Shown here piece by piece: positions 32,503 to 41,571 of a stretch of DNA of 64,000 nt. The DNA is taken from contig NZ_LJHY01000010.1 in assembly GCF_001295795.1 (NCBI RefSeq), forward strand, positions 1 through 64,000, written 5' to 3'. Under the pieces are notes generated by a model, which saw only the letters and a list, made by a program, of their open reading frames with translations, was not told where the DNA came from and did no database searches. Position numbers and translations under genes: made by a program. This DNA comes from Novosphingobium sp. AAP83 (GTDB taxonomy: Bacteria; Pseudomonadota; Alphaproteobacteria; Sphingomonadales; Sphingomonadaceae). Position 1 is the stretch's first letter; each line of letters begins with the position of its first letter.

Positions 32503-34593
32503 CTATTGCGGTGGTTGAGGCGGTCGCTGGCGGCCGGTGGCGCGGTTCAGGAAATCGTCATTGGCCGCTTGGGGCGCTTCATCCGGCACGCCTTCGGGCG
32601 TGACATTGGAATCGTCAAATGTCTCGACCGCAGGCTCACGGTCCCGGCGCGACGGGTCCACCAGATTGCCCTGCTCATCGACATAGAAGTATTCATCGGG
32701 ATTGCCGAGCATGGCTTCGTCATCCGGCTCAAGCTGCCATTGCGGCAGTTTCAGCTCGGTATCGAACTTTTCAACCGGGCGCTTGGCCGTGGCGACTTTC
32801 ATGTAGGCCGCAAAGGCGCGCGCGGGTGCGGCACCGCCCTGAAGGCCCGGAACCGCTTTGGCATCATCGCGGCCCATCCACACGCCCGTGGTGATCCCGC
32901 TGGAGAAGCCAAGGAACCAGCCGTCCTTGTTGGAAGATGTCGTGCCGGTTTTGCCCGCAACGGGGCGGCCAATCTGCGCTGCGCGCCCGGTACCGATGTT
33001 TACCGCGGTCTGCATCAGGTCGGTCATCCCGGCGGCCACATAATTGGGTATCAATTGCTGCGGGTTATCGGCGCGATAGCTATACAGCAGTTCGCCATCC
33101 GTCGTCGTCACTTTGCGGATGCCGAATGGCGCAACCGACATGCCTTTGGCCTGAACCACGGCAAAGGCGCGAACCATATCGATCACGCGCACATCCGATG
33201 ATCCCAGAACCATCGATGGCAGGGTATTGATCGGAGTGGTGATGCCCAAACGCCGTGCCATGTTGGCCACTTGCCCGAAGCCCACCTCGTTGCCCAACTG
33301 GGCGGCCACGGTGTTTTTGGAATAGGCAAAGGCGGTGCGCAGATCGATCTCACCGGCATAGCGCCCGCCATCGTTGCGCGGAGTCCAGTTTTCGATCGTC
33401 ACCGGTTCGTCCACCACACGATCATCGGGGGTATAGCCCCCCTCCAACGCAGTCAGATAGACAAACAGCTTCCACGCCGAACCCGGCTGGCGCACCGCAT
33501 TGACCGCGCGGTTGTAGTTCGAATTGACATAATCGGTGCCGCCCACCATCGCCAGCACCGCGCCATCGCGGTCCATCGAAACGAGCGCGCCCTGTGCGCC
33601 CTTGGGCGCAAAACCAGCAATTGCAGCAGTCGCTGCGCGCTGCATCACCGGATCAAGCGTGGTCCACACTTCAATCGGCTGGTCATTTTCCGGCAGGATC
33701 AGATCAAGCTGCGGCAGTGCCCAATCGGTAAAATAGCGCGCCGAATTCTGGGCGTCGCGGTCTTCAACCATCTTGACCTTTTTCAGGTTGATACCGGCGG
33801 CTTCATCGGCAGAGATCACGCCATTGCTGACCATGGTTTGCAACACCACGCCCGCACGGCCAATCGCCGCATCCGCATCTGCCGTGGGTGAATAGCGTGA
33901 TGGGGCCTTGACCAGCCCGGCAATGATCGCCGCTTCGGGAAGAGTGATCTCTTCCCCCGGATGGCCGAAAAACTTCCGCGCAGCCGAATCGATGCCATAA
34001 GCACCACCGCCGAAATAGACCTTGTTCAGATAGAGTTCGAGCACCTGGTCCTTGGAAAACTTCTGCTCCAGCGCCAGCGCCAAAATCCATTCGCGCGATT
34101 TTCGCCCGAAGGTCTTGTTGTTGTTCAGGAAGATATTGCGCGCCAATTGCTGCGTGATCGTCGATCCGCCTTGCCGCCATGCGCCTTTTTCTACACGCAC
34201 CATGACAGAGCGCACGATGCCGATCGGATCAACGCCCCAGTGGCTGCGGAAACGACGATCCTCGACCGAGATCATCGCATCTTTCATCGGCTGGGGAATA
34301 CGCTCGTAAGGCACCCATTTGCCATAGCTTGGCCCAAGTGTGACGATTTCCGAACCGTCTGCCGCGCGCACCACGATCATCTGTCCGGTCTGGCTGGACT
34401 TCAGTTCCTGATAGCCCGGCAGCGAACGCACCGTCACCGCCACCGCGACACCCAGCGCAAGCGCACCAAGCAGCATGAAGCCTGTGCCCCACACAAACAG
34501 CCGCCCGATCCACCGGCGAAACGCCGAGGGCTGTGCAGGTTGCGGAGAAGACCGGCCGCCATCAGAGCGGCGGGGAATATCCCGTCTGGCCAT
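32503..34593 (-). CDS. Class A penicillin-binding protein (PBP1A type)
   Basis: A 696-residue bifunctional peptidoglycan synthase. A basic cytoplasmic tail and one membrane segment (about 31-55) lead to the GT51 glycosyltransferase with catalytic E111 in SVEDRRFRSHWGVD and the RQGGSTITQQLARN block. The transpeptidase has S372-A-W-K375, S425-K-N427 and K548-T-G-T551. A 100-residue proline- and acid-rich C-terminal tail (DREPAVETFDDSN) follows. It builds the cell wall at the inner-membrane outer face. The gene stands alone; 90 bases separate it from the small membrane protein. Confidence 0.95.
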   Translation of the reverse strand: MARRDIPRRSDGGRSSPQPAQPSAFRRWIGRLFVWGTGFMLLGALALGVAVAVTVRSLPGYQELKSSQTGQMIVVRAADGSEIVTLGPSYGKWVPYERIPQPMKDAMISVEDRRFRSHWGVDPIGIVRSVMVRVEKGAWRQGGSTITQQLARNIFLNNNKTFGRKSREWILALALEQKFSKDQVLELYLNKVYFGGGAYGIDSAARKFFGHPGEEITLPEAAIIAGLVKAPSRYSPTADADAAIGRAGVVLQTMVSNGVISADEAAGINLKKVKMVEDRDAQNSARYFTDWALPQLDLILPENDQPIEVWTTLDPVMQRAATAAIAGFAPKGAQGALVSMDRDGAVLAMVGGTDYVNSNYNRAVNAVRQPGSAWKLFVYLTALEGGYTPDDRVVDEPVTIENWTPRNDGGRYAGEIDLRTAFAYSKNTVAAQLGNEVGFGQVANMARRLGITTPINTLPSMVLGSSDVRVIDMVRAFAVVQAKGMSVAPFGIRKVTTTDGELLYSYRADNPQQLIPNYVAAGMTDLMQTAVNIGTGRAAQIGRPVAGKTGTTSSNKDGWFLGFSSGITTGVWMGRDDAKAVPGLQGGAAPARAFAAYMKVATAKRPVEKFDTELKLPQWQLEPDDEAMLGNPDEYFYVDEQGNLVDPSRRDREPAVETFDDSNVTPEGVPDEAPQAANDDFLNRATGRQRPPQPPQ

Positions 34594-34738
34594 CAGTCTT
34601 GTACCGCTTCCCTCATCTTGGCGCAGGCATGGTCAACCATGACCGCCCAAACACCTTGCTGCCCTATGCATAGGGCAATCGTAACGCAGGGTTAACCGTT
34701 AATTCGCGATTGCGCCAAGACGCTCGCTGACGCCCCCG

Positions 34739-34837
34739 GCCTTTTGGCGATTATGTCCATCGCAAACATAGCCTCGTCATTTCGAGGAAGCGAAGCTGCC
34801 GAAGCTGAAGGTTGTGATTGCCAACGCCGCAATCACC
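34739..34837. repeat. Imperfect palindromic intergenic repeat (second family)
   Basis: The left half, reverse-complemented, resembles the right half (GGTTGTGATTGCCAACGC against GGCTATGTTTGCGATGGA). Similar sequence occurs at 55868-55944, and a shorter relative at 46698-46736. The shared hallmark is a CGTCATT(T/G)CGAGGA-type head. It lies between the PBP gene start and msrB. Confidence 0.55.
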
Positions 34838-35236
34838 TCAATCCTTGGGAATGAAATCGAGCGAGGCGCTGTTCATGCAATAGCGCAGGCCGGTGGGCGC
34901 AGGGCCATCAGGGAACACGTGCCCCAGATGTCCGTCGCAGCGTGCGCAACGCACTTCGGTGCGAACCATGCCGTGGGCGGTATCGCGATGTTCATCAACC
35001 ACATCGGATTCCAGCGGCGCATAGAAGCTGGGCCAGCCTGATCCGCTGTCATATTTGGTGTCGGATCTGAACAAGGGCGCGCCGCATCCGGCGCAAGTGT
35101 AATCGCCAGCCGCCTTGTTCTTTTCATAAGCGCCAGTAAACGCGCGTTCGGTGCCGCCTTGGCGAAGCACGTGATACTGCTCGGGCGTCAGGCGTTCACG
35201 CCATTCGGCTTCGGACAAGTTGAGTTTGTCAGGCAT
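34838..35236 (-). CDS. msrB: Peptide-methionine (R)-S-oxide reductase
   Basis: A 132-residue enzyme that repairs methionine-R-sulfoxide in proteins. It carries the zinc cysteines CAGC and CARC, the [10 protein letters not shown] block, and the catalytic cysteine in [12 protein letters not shown] near the C terminus. The complete family length and no signal peptide indicate a cytoplasmic enzyme. A good AGGAGA ribosome site precedes the start. It is separated from the unknown secreted protein gene by 60 bases on the same strand. Confidence 0.96.
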   Translation of the reverse strand: MPDKLNLSEAEWRERLTPEQYHVLRQGGTERAFTGAYEKNKAAGDYTCAGCGAPLFRSDTKYDSGSGWPSFYAPLESDVVDEHRDTAHGMVRTEVRCARCDGHLGHVFPDGPAPTGLRYCMNSASLDFIPKD

Positions 35237-35296
35237 GCGGTATCTCCTTTGCCGCGAATATGGGGGGCCACAGCGCCCCGCTCAATGCCGCTACCC

Positions 35297-35983
35297 TTAA
35301 TAGTGTGTTTTCTCGTCCGGCTTGGCGAGGGTGTAGCAGTGCGCCACTTCATACTTGTCGATGCCACCTTTGCCATCGCCTGCTTCTGCGGCAATGGCCT
35401 CGCGCGTTTCGGCCATGGCGCGATCTGCCTCACCGCCGGTTTTGCCCGCTGCAATCAGGGCCTCGCGTTCCCGCGCCGAAAGGACCGACGCCAGCGTTTT
35501 CAGATCGCGTGCCGCCGCGCTCAAGCCTTCGCGGGCATATATCTCGTCATAGGCCAGCGTCATGATCGCGGCACATTGGCGCAAGCCGGGCGTGACAAGC
35601 GGGGAAACCGCAGCATCCAGCCGCACCGTACAAGGCTTTGCCAGCGCGGCCAGCGCCGCATCGGGTTCGGCTGCGGTCTGAAGCGCCCGCACTTCGCCCG
35701 CGATCAGGTCGCGCACGGCGGCACGATCAATCCCGGCCTCGCGCATCACTGCCACGCCCGCATCCGCAAAGAACCGTTTGCCGCGCACGCTCAGCGGCGG
35801 CCATCCTGCAAGGCTTTCGCCACCTGACTGCACCGTTGCAACAATCGCAAAGGCCGCCGCGCAACGCAGCGCGGCGCGGTGGTCCTCGCTCAGGCGCGAC
35901 AAGTCTGGCACCGGCGGTGCACTTGTTTGTGCGGTAACAGCAGATGAAAGAGCCAGAAGCGCCAAGGCAGCAAGAATGCGCAT
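35297..35983 (-). CDS. Hypothetical exported alpha-helical protein
   Basis: A 228-residue protein with a signal peptide (MRILAALALLALSSAVTAQ). The mature part is helical and rich in alanine (LRCAAAFAIVATVQSGG, RDLKTLASVLSAREREALIAAGK), with single cysteines at intervals. The ATG at 35983 is chosen because it gives a normal signal; a GTG at 36001 adds six residues. No known domain. It should be periplasmic. It reads toward msrB and is insulated upstream by a terminator. Confidence 0.75.
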   Translation of the reverse strand: MRILAALALLALSSAVTAQTSAPPVPDLSRLSEDHRAALRCAAAFAIVATVQSGGESLAGWPPLSVRGKRFFADAGVAVMREAGIDRAAVRDLIAGEVRALQTAAEPDAALAALAKPCTVRLDAAVSPLVTPGLRQCAAIMTLAYDEIYAREGLSAAARDLKTLASVLSAREREALIAAGKTGGEADRAMAETREAIAAEAGDGKGGIDKYEVAHCYTLAKPDEKTHY

Positions 35984-36001
35984 AACCGCTATGGTACGCA
36001 C

Positions 36002-36042
36002 AAAAAGAGACCGCGAATAGTCATGCTGTTCGCGGTCTTTTC
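36002..36042. terminator. Terminator after the CC_3452-type gene
   Basis: GACCGCGAA (36009-36017) pairs with TTCGCGGTC (36029-36037) and has T/A tracts on both sides. It lies downstream of the reverse-strand gene at 36093 and just before the exported-protein gene. Confidence 0.85.
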
Positions 36043-36092
36043 AGGTTGGCGGGCCAGAGAGGGTGTGCGTCTGGCGCGCGCTGGAGTTTGGA

Positions 36093-36449
36093 TCAATCGG
36101 CGGCGGACTGGTTGCAACGGGCAAGGTCTTCGGGGTTAAGTTCCCCTTGCGGTGTGGCAAAGCGCGTGACCGGGCCGACCTTTTGCACTAGCCGCGCGCA
36201 GACCATGACGGGGCGCGAAGTGTCACGCGGGGCAGCGCAAGCAGCGCCTTCGCACTTCCACAAGACGCCCTTCTGGATCACCTTTTGCGCACCATCCATC
36301 GGGCGGCTGAGCGTGGCTGAATAGAACGGGCCGTTAGTGGCCGCGCGCGCTGGCGCTGCGGTCAATACAAAGCTGGCTGTCGTAGCCATCACGGCTATGA
36401 AAGCGGGCAGAAGCTTGCGGGCAGTTCCGCGATAATTTCCTGAAATCAT
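36093..36449 (-). CDS. CC_3452-family exported protein
   Basis: A 118-residue secreted protein. A signal peptide (LLPAFIAVMATTASFVLTAAPARA) precedes a short mature domain with GPFYSATLSRPMDGAQKVIQ, VLWKCEGAACAAP and CARLVQKVGPVTRF, then LNPEDLARCN. The W-x-C, C-x-A and final C pattern matches CC_3452-type proteins of Caulobacter and sphingomonads, whose function is unknown. The start at 36449 follows AGGGGAAACC; an ATG at 36482 would add residues before the signal. It is divergent from the HxlR regulator gene and may be under its control. Confidence 0.8.
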   Translation of the reverse strand: MISGNYRGTARKLLPAFIAVMATTASFVLTAAPARAATNGPFYSATLSRPMDGAQKVIQKGVLWKCEGAACAAPRDTSRPVMVCARLVQKVGPVTRFATPQGELNPEDLARCNQSAAD

Positions 36450-36545
36450 GTGGTTTCCCCTGAATGTGGTCCATTGGGGCACCGGAAAAGCGCTATGCTT
36501 GGAGAGGATGCCAATTCCGTTGCGATTCGCTACCTATAATGACCA

Positions 36546-36567
36546 GTTTTTAGTTGCAACTAAAAAC
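36546..36567. promoter_or_regulatory. 22-bp perfect palindrome, operator candidate
   Basis: GTTTTTAGTTG (36546-36556) is followed directly by its exact complement CAACTAAAAAC (36557-36567). An extra half-site CAACTAAA lies at 36596-36603, two bases before the HxlR-family start codon. The palindrome sits between the divergent CC_3452-type gene and the regulator, where a winged-helix dimer would be expected to bind. Confidence 0.65.
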
Positions 36568-36605
36568 TTATAAAAACTCTGCGCATGTGTTACATCAACT
36601 AAACC

Positions 36606-37100
36606 ATGGAAAAGCTCCGCGAACCCCTGCATGAAATCGCCCAATGCGGCCTGCCCCTCGCCCTCGAAGCAATGGGTGAACGCTGGTCATTCATGATCCT
36701 GCGCGCCGCCTTCAACGGCGTGCGCCACTTCGAAGATTTCCTCGAAGCCCTCGGCATTGCCCGCAACATCCTGTCAAACCGCCTGTCGCGCTTGGTCGAA
36801 GTGGGCATTTTGAAGCGCGAACATTGCGCCGACGATCGTCGCCGCATCGAATATCGCCTGACGCCCAAAGGTCTGGACCTCCTGCCCGCCATGCTCGCGC
36901 TGCGCCAGTGGGGTGAAAAGTGGCAACTTGGCGTACCCGCCAACCCGGTGCTGTGCGATGCGCGCGATGGCCTGCCCATCGCCGCCATCGGCATTCGCGG
37001 CCAGGACGGTCGCCCGCTTTCGCCCGAAGACCTGATGTGGCGGGATCGGGGCGAACTCGACGCCAGCAAAGCCCCGCTCAAACTTCAGGACGTCGGCTAA
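36606..37100 (+). CDS. HxlR-family transcriptional regulator
   Basis: A 164-residue winged-helix regulator. After EIAQCGLPLALEAMGERWSFMILRAAFNGVRHFEDF come the recognition-helix region ARNILSNRLSRLVEVGIL and the wing RRIEYRLTPKGLDLLP, which together are the HxlR signature. The C-terminal 50 residues (ANPVLCDARDGLPIAAIG, RPLSPEDLMW) are a sphingomonad-type extension. HxlR proteins are dimeric repressors or activators, often responsive to thiols or aldehydes. Palindromic sites lie directly upstream, suggesting autoregulation and control of the divergent exported-protein gene. Confidence 0.93.
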   Translation: MEKLREPLHEIAQCGLPLALEAMGERWSFMILRAAFNGVRHFEDFLEALGIARNILSNRLSRLVEVGILKREHCADDRRRIEYRLTPKGLDLLPAMLALRQWGEKWQLGVPANPVLCDARDGLPIAAIGIRGQDGRPLSPEDLMWRDRGELDASKAPLKLQDVG

Positions 37101-37105
37101 AAAGC

Positions 37106-37134
37106 AGGGGTCATCGGCCACCCGACGACCCCTT
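37106..37134 (+). terminator. Hairpin after the HxlR gene
   Basis: GGGGTC-A-TCGG pairs with CCGA-C-GACCCC and is followed only by TTGAG. A second GC-rich hairpin follows near 37143-37170. The stems are convincing but the T tract is short, so termination is likely rather than certain. Confidence 0.5.
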
Positions 37135-37191
37135 GAGTCTGGCCCGGACGGGGGACTAATCCGGCCGGGCAAACGGGTGGATCGCGAGGCC

Positions 37192-37488
37192 TTAGCGCGC
37201 TGCCAGCATCGTCTGCTGGACCTTCACTTTGGCACGGCGCGCTTCGGCAAAGGCCTTGGCAAAGCACTGCTGGTTGGCCGCCGCTTCGCGCAGCGGATTG
37301 GTCGTGCCATTGAGACCACATACCTTCTTGGCAGCACGCTTGAGCCGCTGGTCAAGCTTGGCGTTGCCTGCCTGCGTCGTCAGATCGAGATCGGCGTAAC
37401 CCACGAGGCGGGTCTCGGCAAAGGCGGGTTGGCTGGCCGTCAGGGCAAGACCAAACAGGCTGGCGGCGATCAGAGAATTGCGGATCAT
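37192..37488 (-). CDS. UrcA-family protein
   Basis: A 98-residue exported protein. A signal peptide (MIRNSLIAASLFGLALTASQPAFA) precedes the UrcA pattern RLVGYADLDLTTQAGNAKLDQRLKRAAKKVCG, then QQCFAKAFAEARRAKVKVQ with the two conserved cysteines. The family is of unknown function, periplasmic and typical of sphingomonads and Caulobacter. The start at 37488 gives the correct signal; the long upstream frame has no homology. The 231 bases between this gene and 37719 hold no clear feature beyond its promoter. Confidence 0.88.
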   Translation of the reverse strand: MIRNSLIAASLFGLALTASQPAFAETRLVGYADLDLTTQAGNAKLDQRLKRAAKKVCGLNGTTNPLREAAANQQCFAKAFAEARRAKVKVQQTMLAAR

Positions 37489-37719
37489 GGCGTCGTCCTT
37501 CAAAAAGGGCCGGAGCACATCCGGCGAGAGAGTTTGCGATGACCGGGCCAGCTTGGCGTCGGGGGTCGATGGGGACTGGCTAGCCACCGCATGCATTCTC
37601 TCTACGCGCACCGGTGCACGCGTTCGCCCCTGCCTCGACCAGCTTTCCCTAGCGTCCGACGAGCGCCGCCCGCACCGGACGAACAGCAATTTCCGGTCTA
37701 CGAACTGCACGTGTGACAT

Positions 37720-38016
37720 TTGACCAACAAAGTCATATCGTCTGCGCCAATGGCTATTGTGATTACCTTCCTCCTGGGCATCGGCAACTTTGCCCTCCAC
37801 CGCGCCGTCATGGACAGCGGCCATCCCATGCTTGGGAAAATGCCGTGGTTTTACCACGCATTGGGTGGCCGCTTCACGATGATCGTCGAATTCATGCTGC
37901 TGTTTGCCGCACTGATGTTTGCCGCCGATGGCGTGGTAAGCGGCCCCATCGCCTATGTTGTCTATTCGGTGCTCAACAGTTTTTCAGCCTACCTGATCCT
38001 GACTGACAGGGTTTAG
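37720..38016 (+). CDS. Small multi-pass membrane protein
   Basis: A 98-residue protein with three probable membrane segments (APMAIVITFLLGIGNFAL, FTMIVEFMLLFAALMFAA, PIAYVVYSVLNSFSAYLIL). The start at 37720 (TTG) is tentative; ATG 37750 is an alternative, and neither has a strong ribosome site. I recognise no family. It reads toward the lipid-kinase gene 35 bases downstream and may share its transcript. Confidence 0.6.
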   Translation: MTNKVISSAPMAIVITFLLGIGNFALHRAVMDSGHPMLGKMPWFYHALGGRFTMIVEFMLLFAALMFAADGVVSGPIAYVVYSVLNSFSAYLILTDRV

Positions 38017-38051
38017 GAACAATCGCCTGGCCTGCGGGTTTATCCGCTGCG

Positions 38052-38903
38052 ATGGACCTTTCTCCCCTCTGGCTGATCACCAATGCCGCAAGCGGCAGCA
38101 ATACCGATGCGGCGGTGGAAGTCCTTGCGGCGTTGCTCGGTGCTTCTGGTTGTAAGCCCATGCGTCTCATCCGCCTTCCCGACGAGGACTTGCCCACTGG
38201 CATGGCCTTGGACGCGGCAGGCGTGAAGACTCTGGCGGTGTTTGCCGGTGATGGCACAATCAACGCTACGGCCACCAAGGCCGAAGGCTGGGATGGCGCG
38301 ATTCTGGTGCTTCCCGGCGGCACGATGAACCTGCTGTCCAAAGCGCTGCATGGTGATGTTACCGCGCAAGATGTCATCGCCCGTCTTGGCGCTGGCACAT
38401 ATGACCGCCTCCCCCGACCCGCCGTTCGCACATCACAAGGCACTGCGCTGGTCGAGGTTCTGGCCGGCCCCGGCGCGATGTGGGCCGATGTGCGCGAAAG
38501 CGTGCGCGACTTCGATTTGGGCGCAGTTGCCGAAACCTTCTCCATAGCTTTACGCGAAACACGCGAAGGCGCGGGGGTAACCATCGCCACTTGCGCCGCC
38601 GCCAAGGCAGACGGCTATCGCGCGCTGCGCGTGGCGCCGGAAGAGGATGGTTTGCGGGTCGAGGGGTACGACTTCAACGACCTTGCCGATTTTGCCGCGC
38701 AAGGCTTTGCGATGCTGATCAAGCGGGATTTCCGCCTTGGGCCACACGATGATCTTGGCCATTTCAAAGCGATCGAGTGCTCCAGCACAAGTCCCATCCC
38801 GTTGATGATTGATGGCGAACGCCGCCAGGGCGGCACGACCGAAAAGTTCACCCGCATTGTCTTTCCGGTAGACTTTATTTCGACAAAACACGGCGGGGAT
38901 TGA
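38052..38903 (+). CDS. Diacylglycerol/lipid kinase-domain protein
   Basis: A 283-residue protein with the catalytic fold of diacylglycerol and sphingosine kinases: LWLITNAASGSN at the N terminus, VFAGDGTINATATKAEGW with the GDGT nucleotide motif, and VLPGGTMNLLSKAL. The C-terminal half is the beta-sandwich that binds lipid (FFDL-type strands, ending FTRIVFPVDFI). The likely reaction is phosphorylation of a lipid alcohol at the inner membrane. Sphingomonads make sphingolipids, but no specific substrate residue can be read. The phosphoesterase gene follows after 35 bases. Confidence 0.85.
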   Translation: MDLSPLWLITNAASGSNTDAAVEVLAALLGASGCKPMRLIRLPDEDLPTGMALDAAGVKTLAVFAGDGTINATATKAEGWDGAILVLPGGTMNLLSKALHGDVTAQDVIARLGAGTYDRLPRPAVRTSQGTALVEVLAGPGAMWADVRESVRDFDLGAVAETFSIALRETREGAGVTIATCAAAKADGYRALRVAPEEDGLRVEGYDFNDLADFAAQGFAMLIKRDFRLGPHDDLGHFKAIECSSTSPIPLMIDGERRQGGTTEKFTRIVFPVDFISTKHGGD

Positions 38904-38938
38904 CCCGCAGTGCGTGAACGGCAATCACCCCTTTCGTC

Positions 38939-39787
38939 ATGACCCGCCTGTTCCATATCAGCGATATCCATTTCGGATTGGAAGATCGCCGCGCGCTCGA
39001 TTGGGTGGCGCAATGCATCGCAACCGAAAAGCCTGATGCCGTATCGATCACGGGCGATCTGACGATGCGCGCGCGTCACCGCGAATATGCAGCTGCGGTG
39101 CAGTGGATCCAGTCGCTGGGCGTGCCGGTGACGGTCGAAGTGGGCAATCACGACCTGCCCTATTTCAACCTTATCGAACGCTTTTTCGATCCCTATCGCC
39201 GGTTCCATGCGATAAAATCGCTGCTGGAGCGTGAACTCGATCTGCCCGGCATGGTGATCATTCCGTTGAAAACCACAGCCCGCGCGCAGTGGCGGCTCAA
39301 TTGGTCGAAAGGCACCGTCGGCAAGTCCGCTCTGGACCAGACACTGGCTGCGATAGACGCTCTGCCATCCGGCACGCGCGCAGTGGTGGCGTGCCATCAT
39401 CCGTTGGTTGAGGCCGGAACACGCGGCAAAGCGCTGACCCGGGGCGGCAGCCGCGCTTTGGCCGCGCTGGCCAGCCGCAATGTCTGCGCGGTTCTTTCTG
39501 GCCACGTCCACGATCCGTTCGATCTCATTCACCCCACACCCAATGGTCCGGTGCGGATGATCGGCGCGGGCACCTTGTCGCAACGCGTGCGCTCCACCCC
39601 GCCCAGCTTCAACGAACTTACGCTGACCGGCGGCGATATCACAGTGCGCGTGCGCAACCTTGAACACGTGTCCACGCGCGACATGCAGATCGATGATGTG
39701 CCTGAAAACGCGATGCCTCCGCGCTTACAGGGTGAGCCGGTCGCGCCAGTAGGGGCCGTGCCCGAGGTTGATCCGCCGGTTTACTGA
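38939..39787 (+). CDS. Calcineurin-like metallophosphoesterase
   Basis: A 282-residue protein with all five metal motifs of the family: HISDIHFG, SITGDLT, EVGNHD, ACHHPL and LSGHVHDPF. Such enzymes cleave phosphomonoesters, phosphodiesters or cyclic nucleotides with two metal ions. There is no signal peptide, so it is likely cytoplasmic. The region after residue 250 is a proline-rich tail. It directly follows the lipid kinase-type gene, so a joint role in phospholipid turnover is possible. It converges on panC with a 3-base gap. Confidence 0.9.
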   Translation: MTRLFHISDIHFGLEDRRALDWVAQCIATEKPDAVSITGDLTMRARHREYAAAVQWIQSLGVPVTVEVGNHDLPYFNLIERFFDPYRRFHAIKSLLERELDLPGMVIIPLKTTARAQWRLNWSKGTVGKSALDQTLAAIDALPSGTRAVVACHHPLVEAGTRGKALTRGGSRALAALASRNVCAVLSGHVHDPFDLIHPTPNGPVRMIGAGTLSQRVRSTPPSFNELTLTGGDITVRVRNLEHVSTRDMQIDDVPENAMPPRLQGEPVAPVGAVPEVDPPVY

Positions 39788-39790
39788 AAA

Positions 39791-40651
39791 TCAGTTGCCG
39801 CCAAGCCCCATGTTATCAATCAGGCGCGCAGCCCCCATGCGCGCAGCCACCAACAGTCTGGCAGGCTGGCCGGAAAACGTCGCCAATTCCGCAAGCGTCG
39901 CCGCATCGCGCAAATCGGCATAATCGACCGACAGGAATCCTGTGGCGAGGATATCGGTGTTGAGCGCGGATAGGCTCGCCGTTACATCCGCCCCGCCTTC
40001 AATCGCCGCAATCGCTTTGCGCATCGCCGCCGAAAGCCCCGCTGCCTGATCTCGTTCGGCCGCAGTCAGATACTGGTTGCGGCTGCTCATGGCGAGGCCG
40101 CTGGCCTCGCGCACGGTGGGCACGCCGATGATGGCATCGGTTTTGGGCAAGGTCAGATCAAGGTCGCGGGCCATGCGGCGAATCACGGCCAGTTGCTGCC
40201 AGTCCTTTTCGCCAAACAGCGCTACATCCGGCCGCACCTGATTGAACAGCTTGCACACCACTGTGGCCACGCCATCGAAATGACCCGGCCGTGCCGCACC
40301 GCAAGCCACCTCGCTCACCCCTGAAACCGAGACATTGGTGGCATAGCCATCGGGGTACATCTGATCGACCGTGGGAGCCCACAACACCGCCACGCCCTCT
40401 GCTTCGAGCAGCGCAGAATCGGCGGCCATCCGGCGCGGATAGGCATCAAGATCCTCGTTCGGCCCGAACTGGCGGGGATTGACGAAGATCGAGGCGACGA
40501 CATGGTCAGCATGCTTGGCCGCTTCGCGCACCAGCGTCAGATGTCCTTGGTGCAACGCACCCATCGTGGGGACAAGCGCGACACGTTTTCCCCCGTTTTT
40601 GAGCGCATCGACCGCTTCGCGTAGCTCAACAAGCCGTTTGATGGTTTGCAC
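39791..40651 (-). CDS. panC: Pantothenate synthetase
   Basis: A 286-residue enzyme that joins pantoate and beta-alanine using ATP. Conserved blocks are LVPTMGALHQGHLTLVREA, SIFVNPRQFGPNEDLDAYPR, CKLFNQVRPDVALFGEKDWQQL and PTVREASGLAMSSRNQYL. The GTG start at 40651 is chosen because GGAGAGGGG precedes it by eight bases and it gives the standard N terminus (TIKRLVELREAV). It is divergent from mipZ across about 100 bases. The other pathway genes panB and panD are not nearby. Confidence 0.97.
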   Translation of the reverse strand: MQTIKRLVELREAVDALKNGGKRVALVPTMGALHQGHLTLVREAAKHADHVVASIFVNPRQFGPNEDLDAYPRRMAADSALLEAEGVAVLWAPTVDQMYPDGYATNVSVSGVSEVACGAARPGHFDGVATVVCKLFNQVRPDVALFGEKDWQQLAVIRRMARDLDLTLPKTDAIIGVPTVREASGLAMSSRNQYLTAAERDQAAGLSAAMRKAIAAIEGGADVTASLSALNTDILATGFLSVDYADLRDAATLAELATFSGQPARLLVAARMGAARLIDNMGLGGN

Positions 40652-40749
40652 GCGAGGCCCCTCTCCACTAAGTCTGATGGGAAGGGCGATAGGAGGGCAA
40701 GCGTCCTCCCGCAAGCCCGGCCCGCGCACCACAAAAGAGAGTACCGCCC

Positions 40750-41571
40750 TTGTCGAATGGCCCCCACCGCATCGTCTTCGCCAACGAAAAAGGCGGCACC
40801 GGCAAGTCGACCACGGCGGTCCATGTGGCCGTGGCATTGGCATATCAGGGCGCGCGCGTGGCCGCGATTGATCTTGATGCCCGCCAGCGCACGATGCACC
40901 GCTATTTTGAGAATCGTGCGGAAACCATGCGCCGCCGGGCCATCGCGCTGCCCACCGCTACGTTCGAAGTCTATGACGCGCAAAGCGTCGAAGAGCTTGA
41001 CGCCCTGACCGACCGCTTGGCTGAAACGCACGATTTCATCGTCTATGATACGCCCGGCCGTGATGATCCGCTGGCCCGTCACGTAGCCACCCGCGCCGAT
41101 ACGCTGGTGACGCCGCTGAACGACAGCTTCGTCGATTTCGATCTGATCGGGCAGGTGGACGCCGAAACCTTCAAAGTGCGCCGCCTGTCATTCTATGCCG
41201 AACTGATCTGGGAAGCGCGCAAGAAGCGGGCGATGGCCACGATCACCAATGCCCGCCGCGAAATGGATTGGGTCGTGGTGCGCAACCGCACCGGCTATAC
41301 CGAAGCGCGAAACCAGCGCCGCATCGATACCGCGCTCACCGAATTGTCCAAGCGCGTGGGCTTTCGCATTGCCAGCGGCTTGTCCGAACGCGTGATCTAT
41401 CGCGAATTGTTCCCGTCAGGGCTGACCTTGCTGGACAAGGGGCATCTGGGCGAACTGGGCACCAGCCACCTTGTTGCCCGGCAAGAACTGCGCACGCTGG
41501 TCGCCGGCCTGAAATTGCCGGTATCGGCAAAGGCGGACTCGGCCAAGGCTACGCTGGAGAGCGCGGCCTGA
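40750..41571 (+). CDS. mipZ: Division-plane positioning ATPase MipZ
   Basis: A 273-residue ParA-type ATPase. The deviant Walker A NEKGGTGKST has the signature lysine K13 and K19, with IDLDARQRTMHRYFENR following and IVYDTPGRDDPLARHVATRADTLVTPL as the Walker B area. In Caulobacter MipZ binds ParB at the poles and inhibits FtsZ polymerisation, so the division plane is set at mid-cell. The TTG start at 40750 is accepted because it begins just before the strand that carries Walker A. The stop overlaps the start of the J-domain gene. Confidence 0.94.
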   Translation: MSNGPHRIVFANEKGGTGKSTTAVHVAVALAYQGARVAAIDLDARQRTMHRYFENRAETMRRRAIALPTATFEVYDAQSVEELDALTDRLAETHDFIVYDTPGRDDPLARHVATRADTLVTPLNDSFVDFDLIGQVDAETFKVRRLSFYAELIWEARKKRAMATITNARREMDWVVVRNRTGYTEARNQRRIDTALTELSKRVGFRIASGLSERVIYRELFPSGLTLLDKGHLGELGTSHLVARQELRTLVAGLKLPVSAKADSAKATLESAA

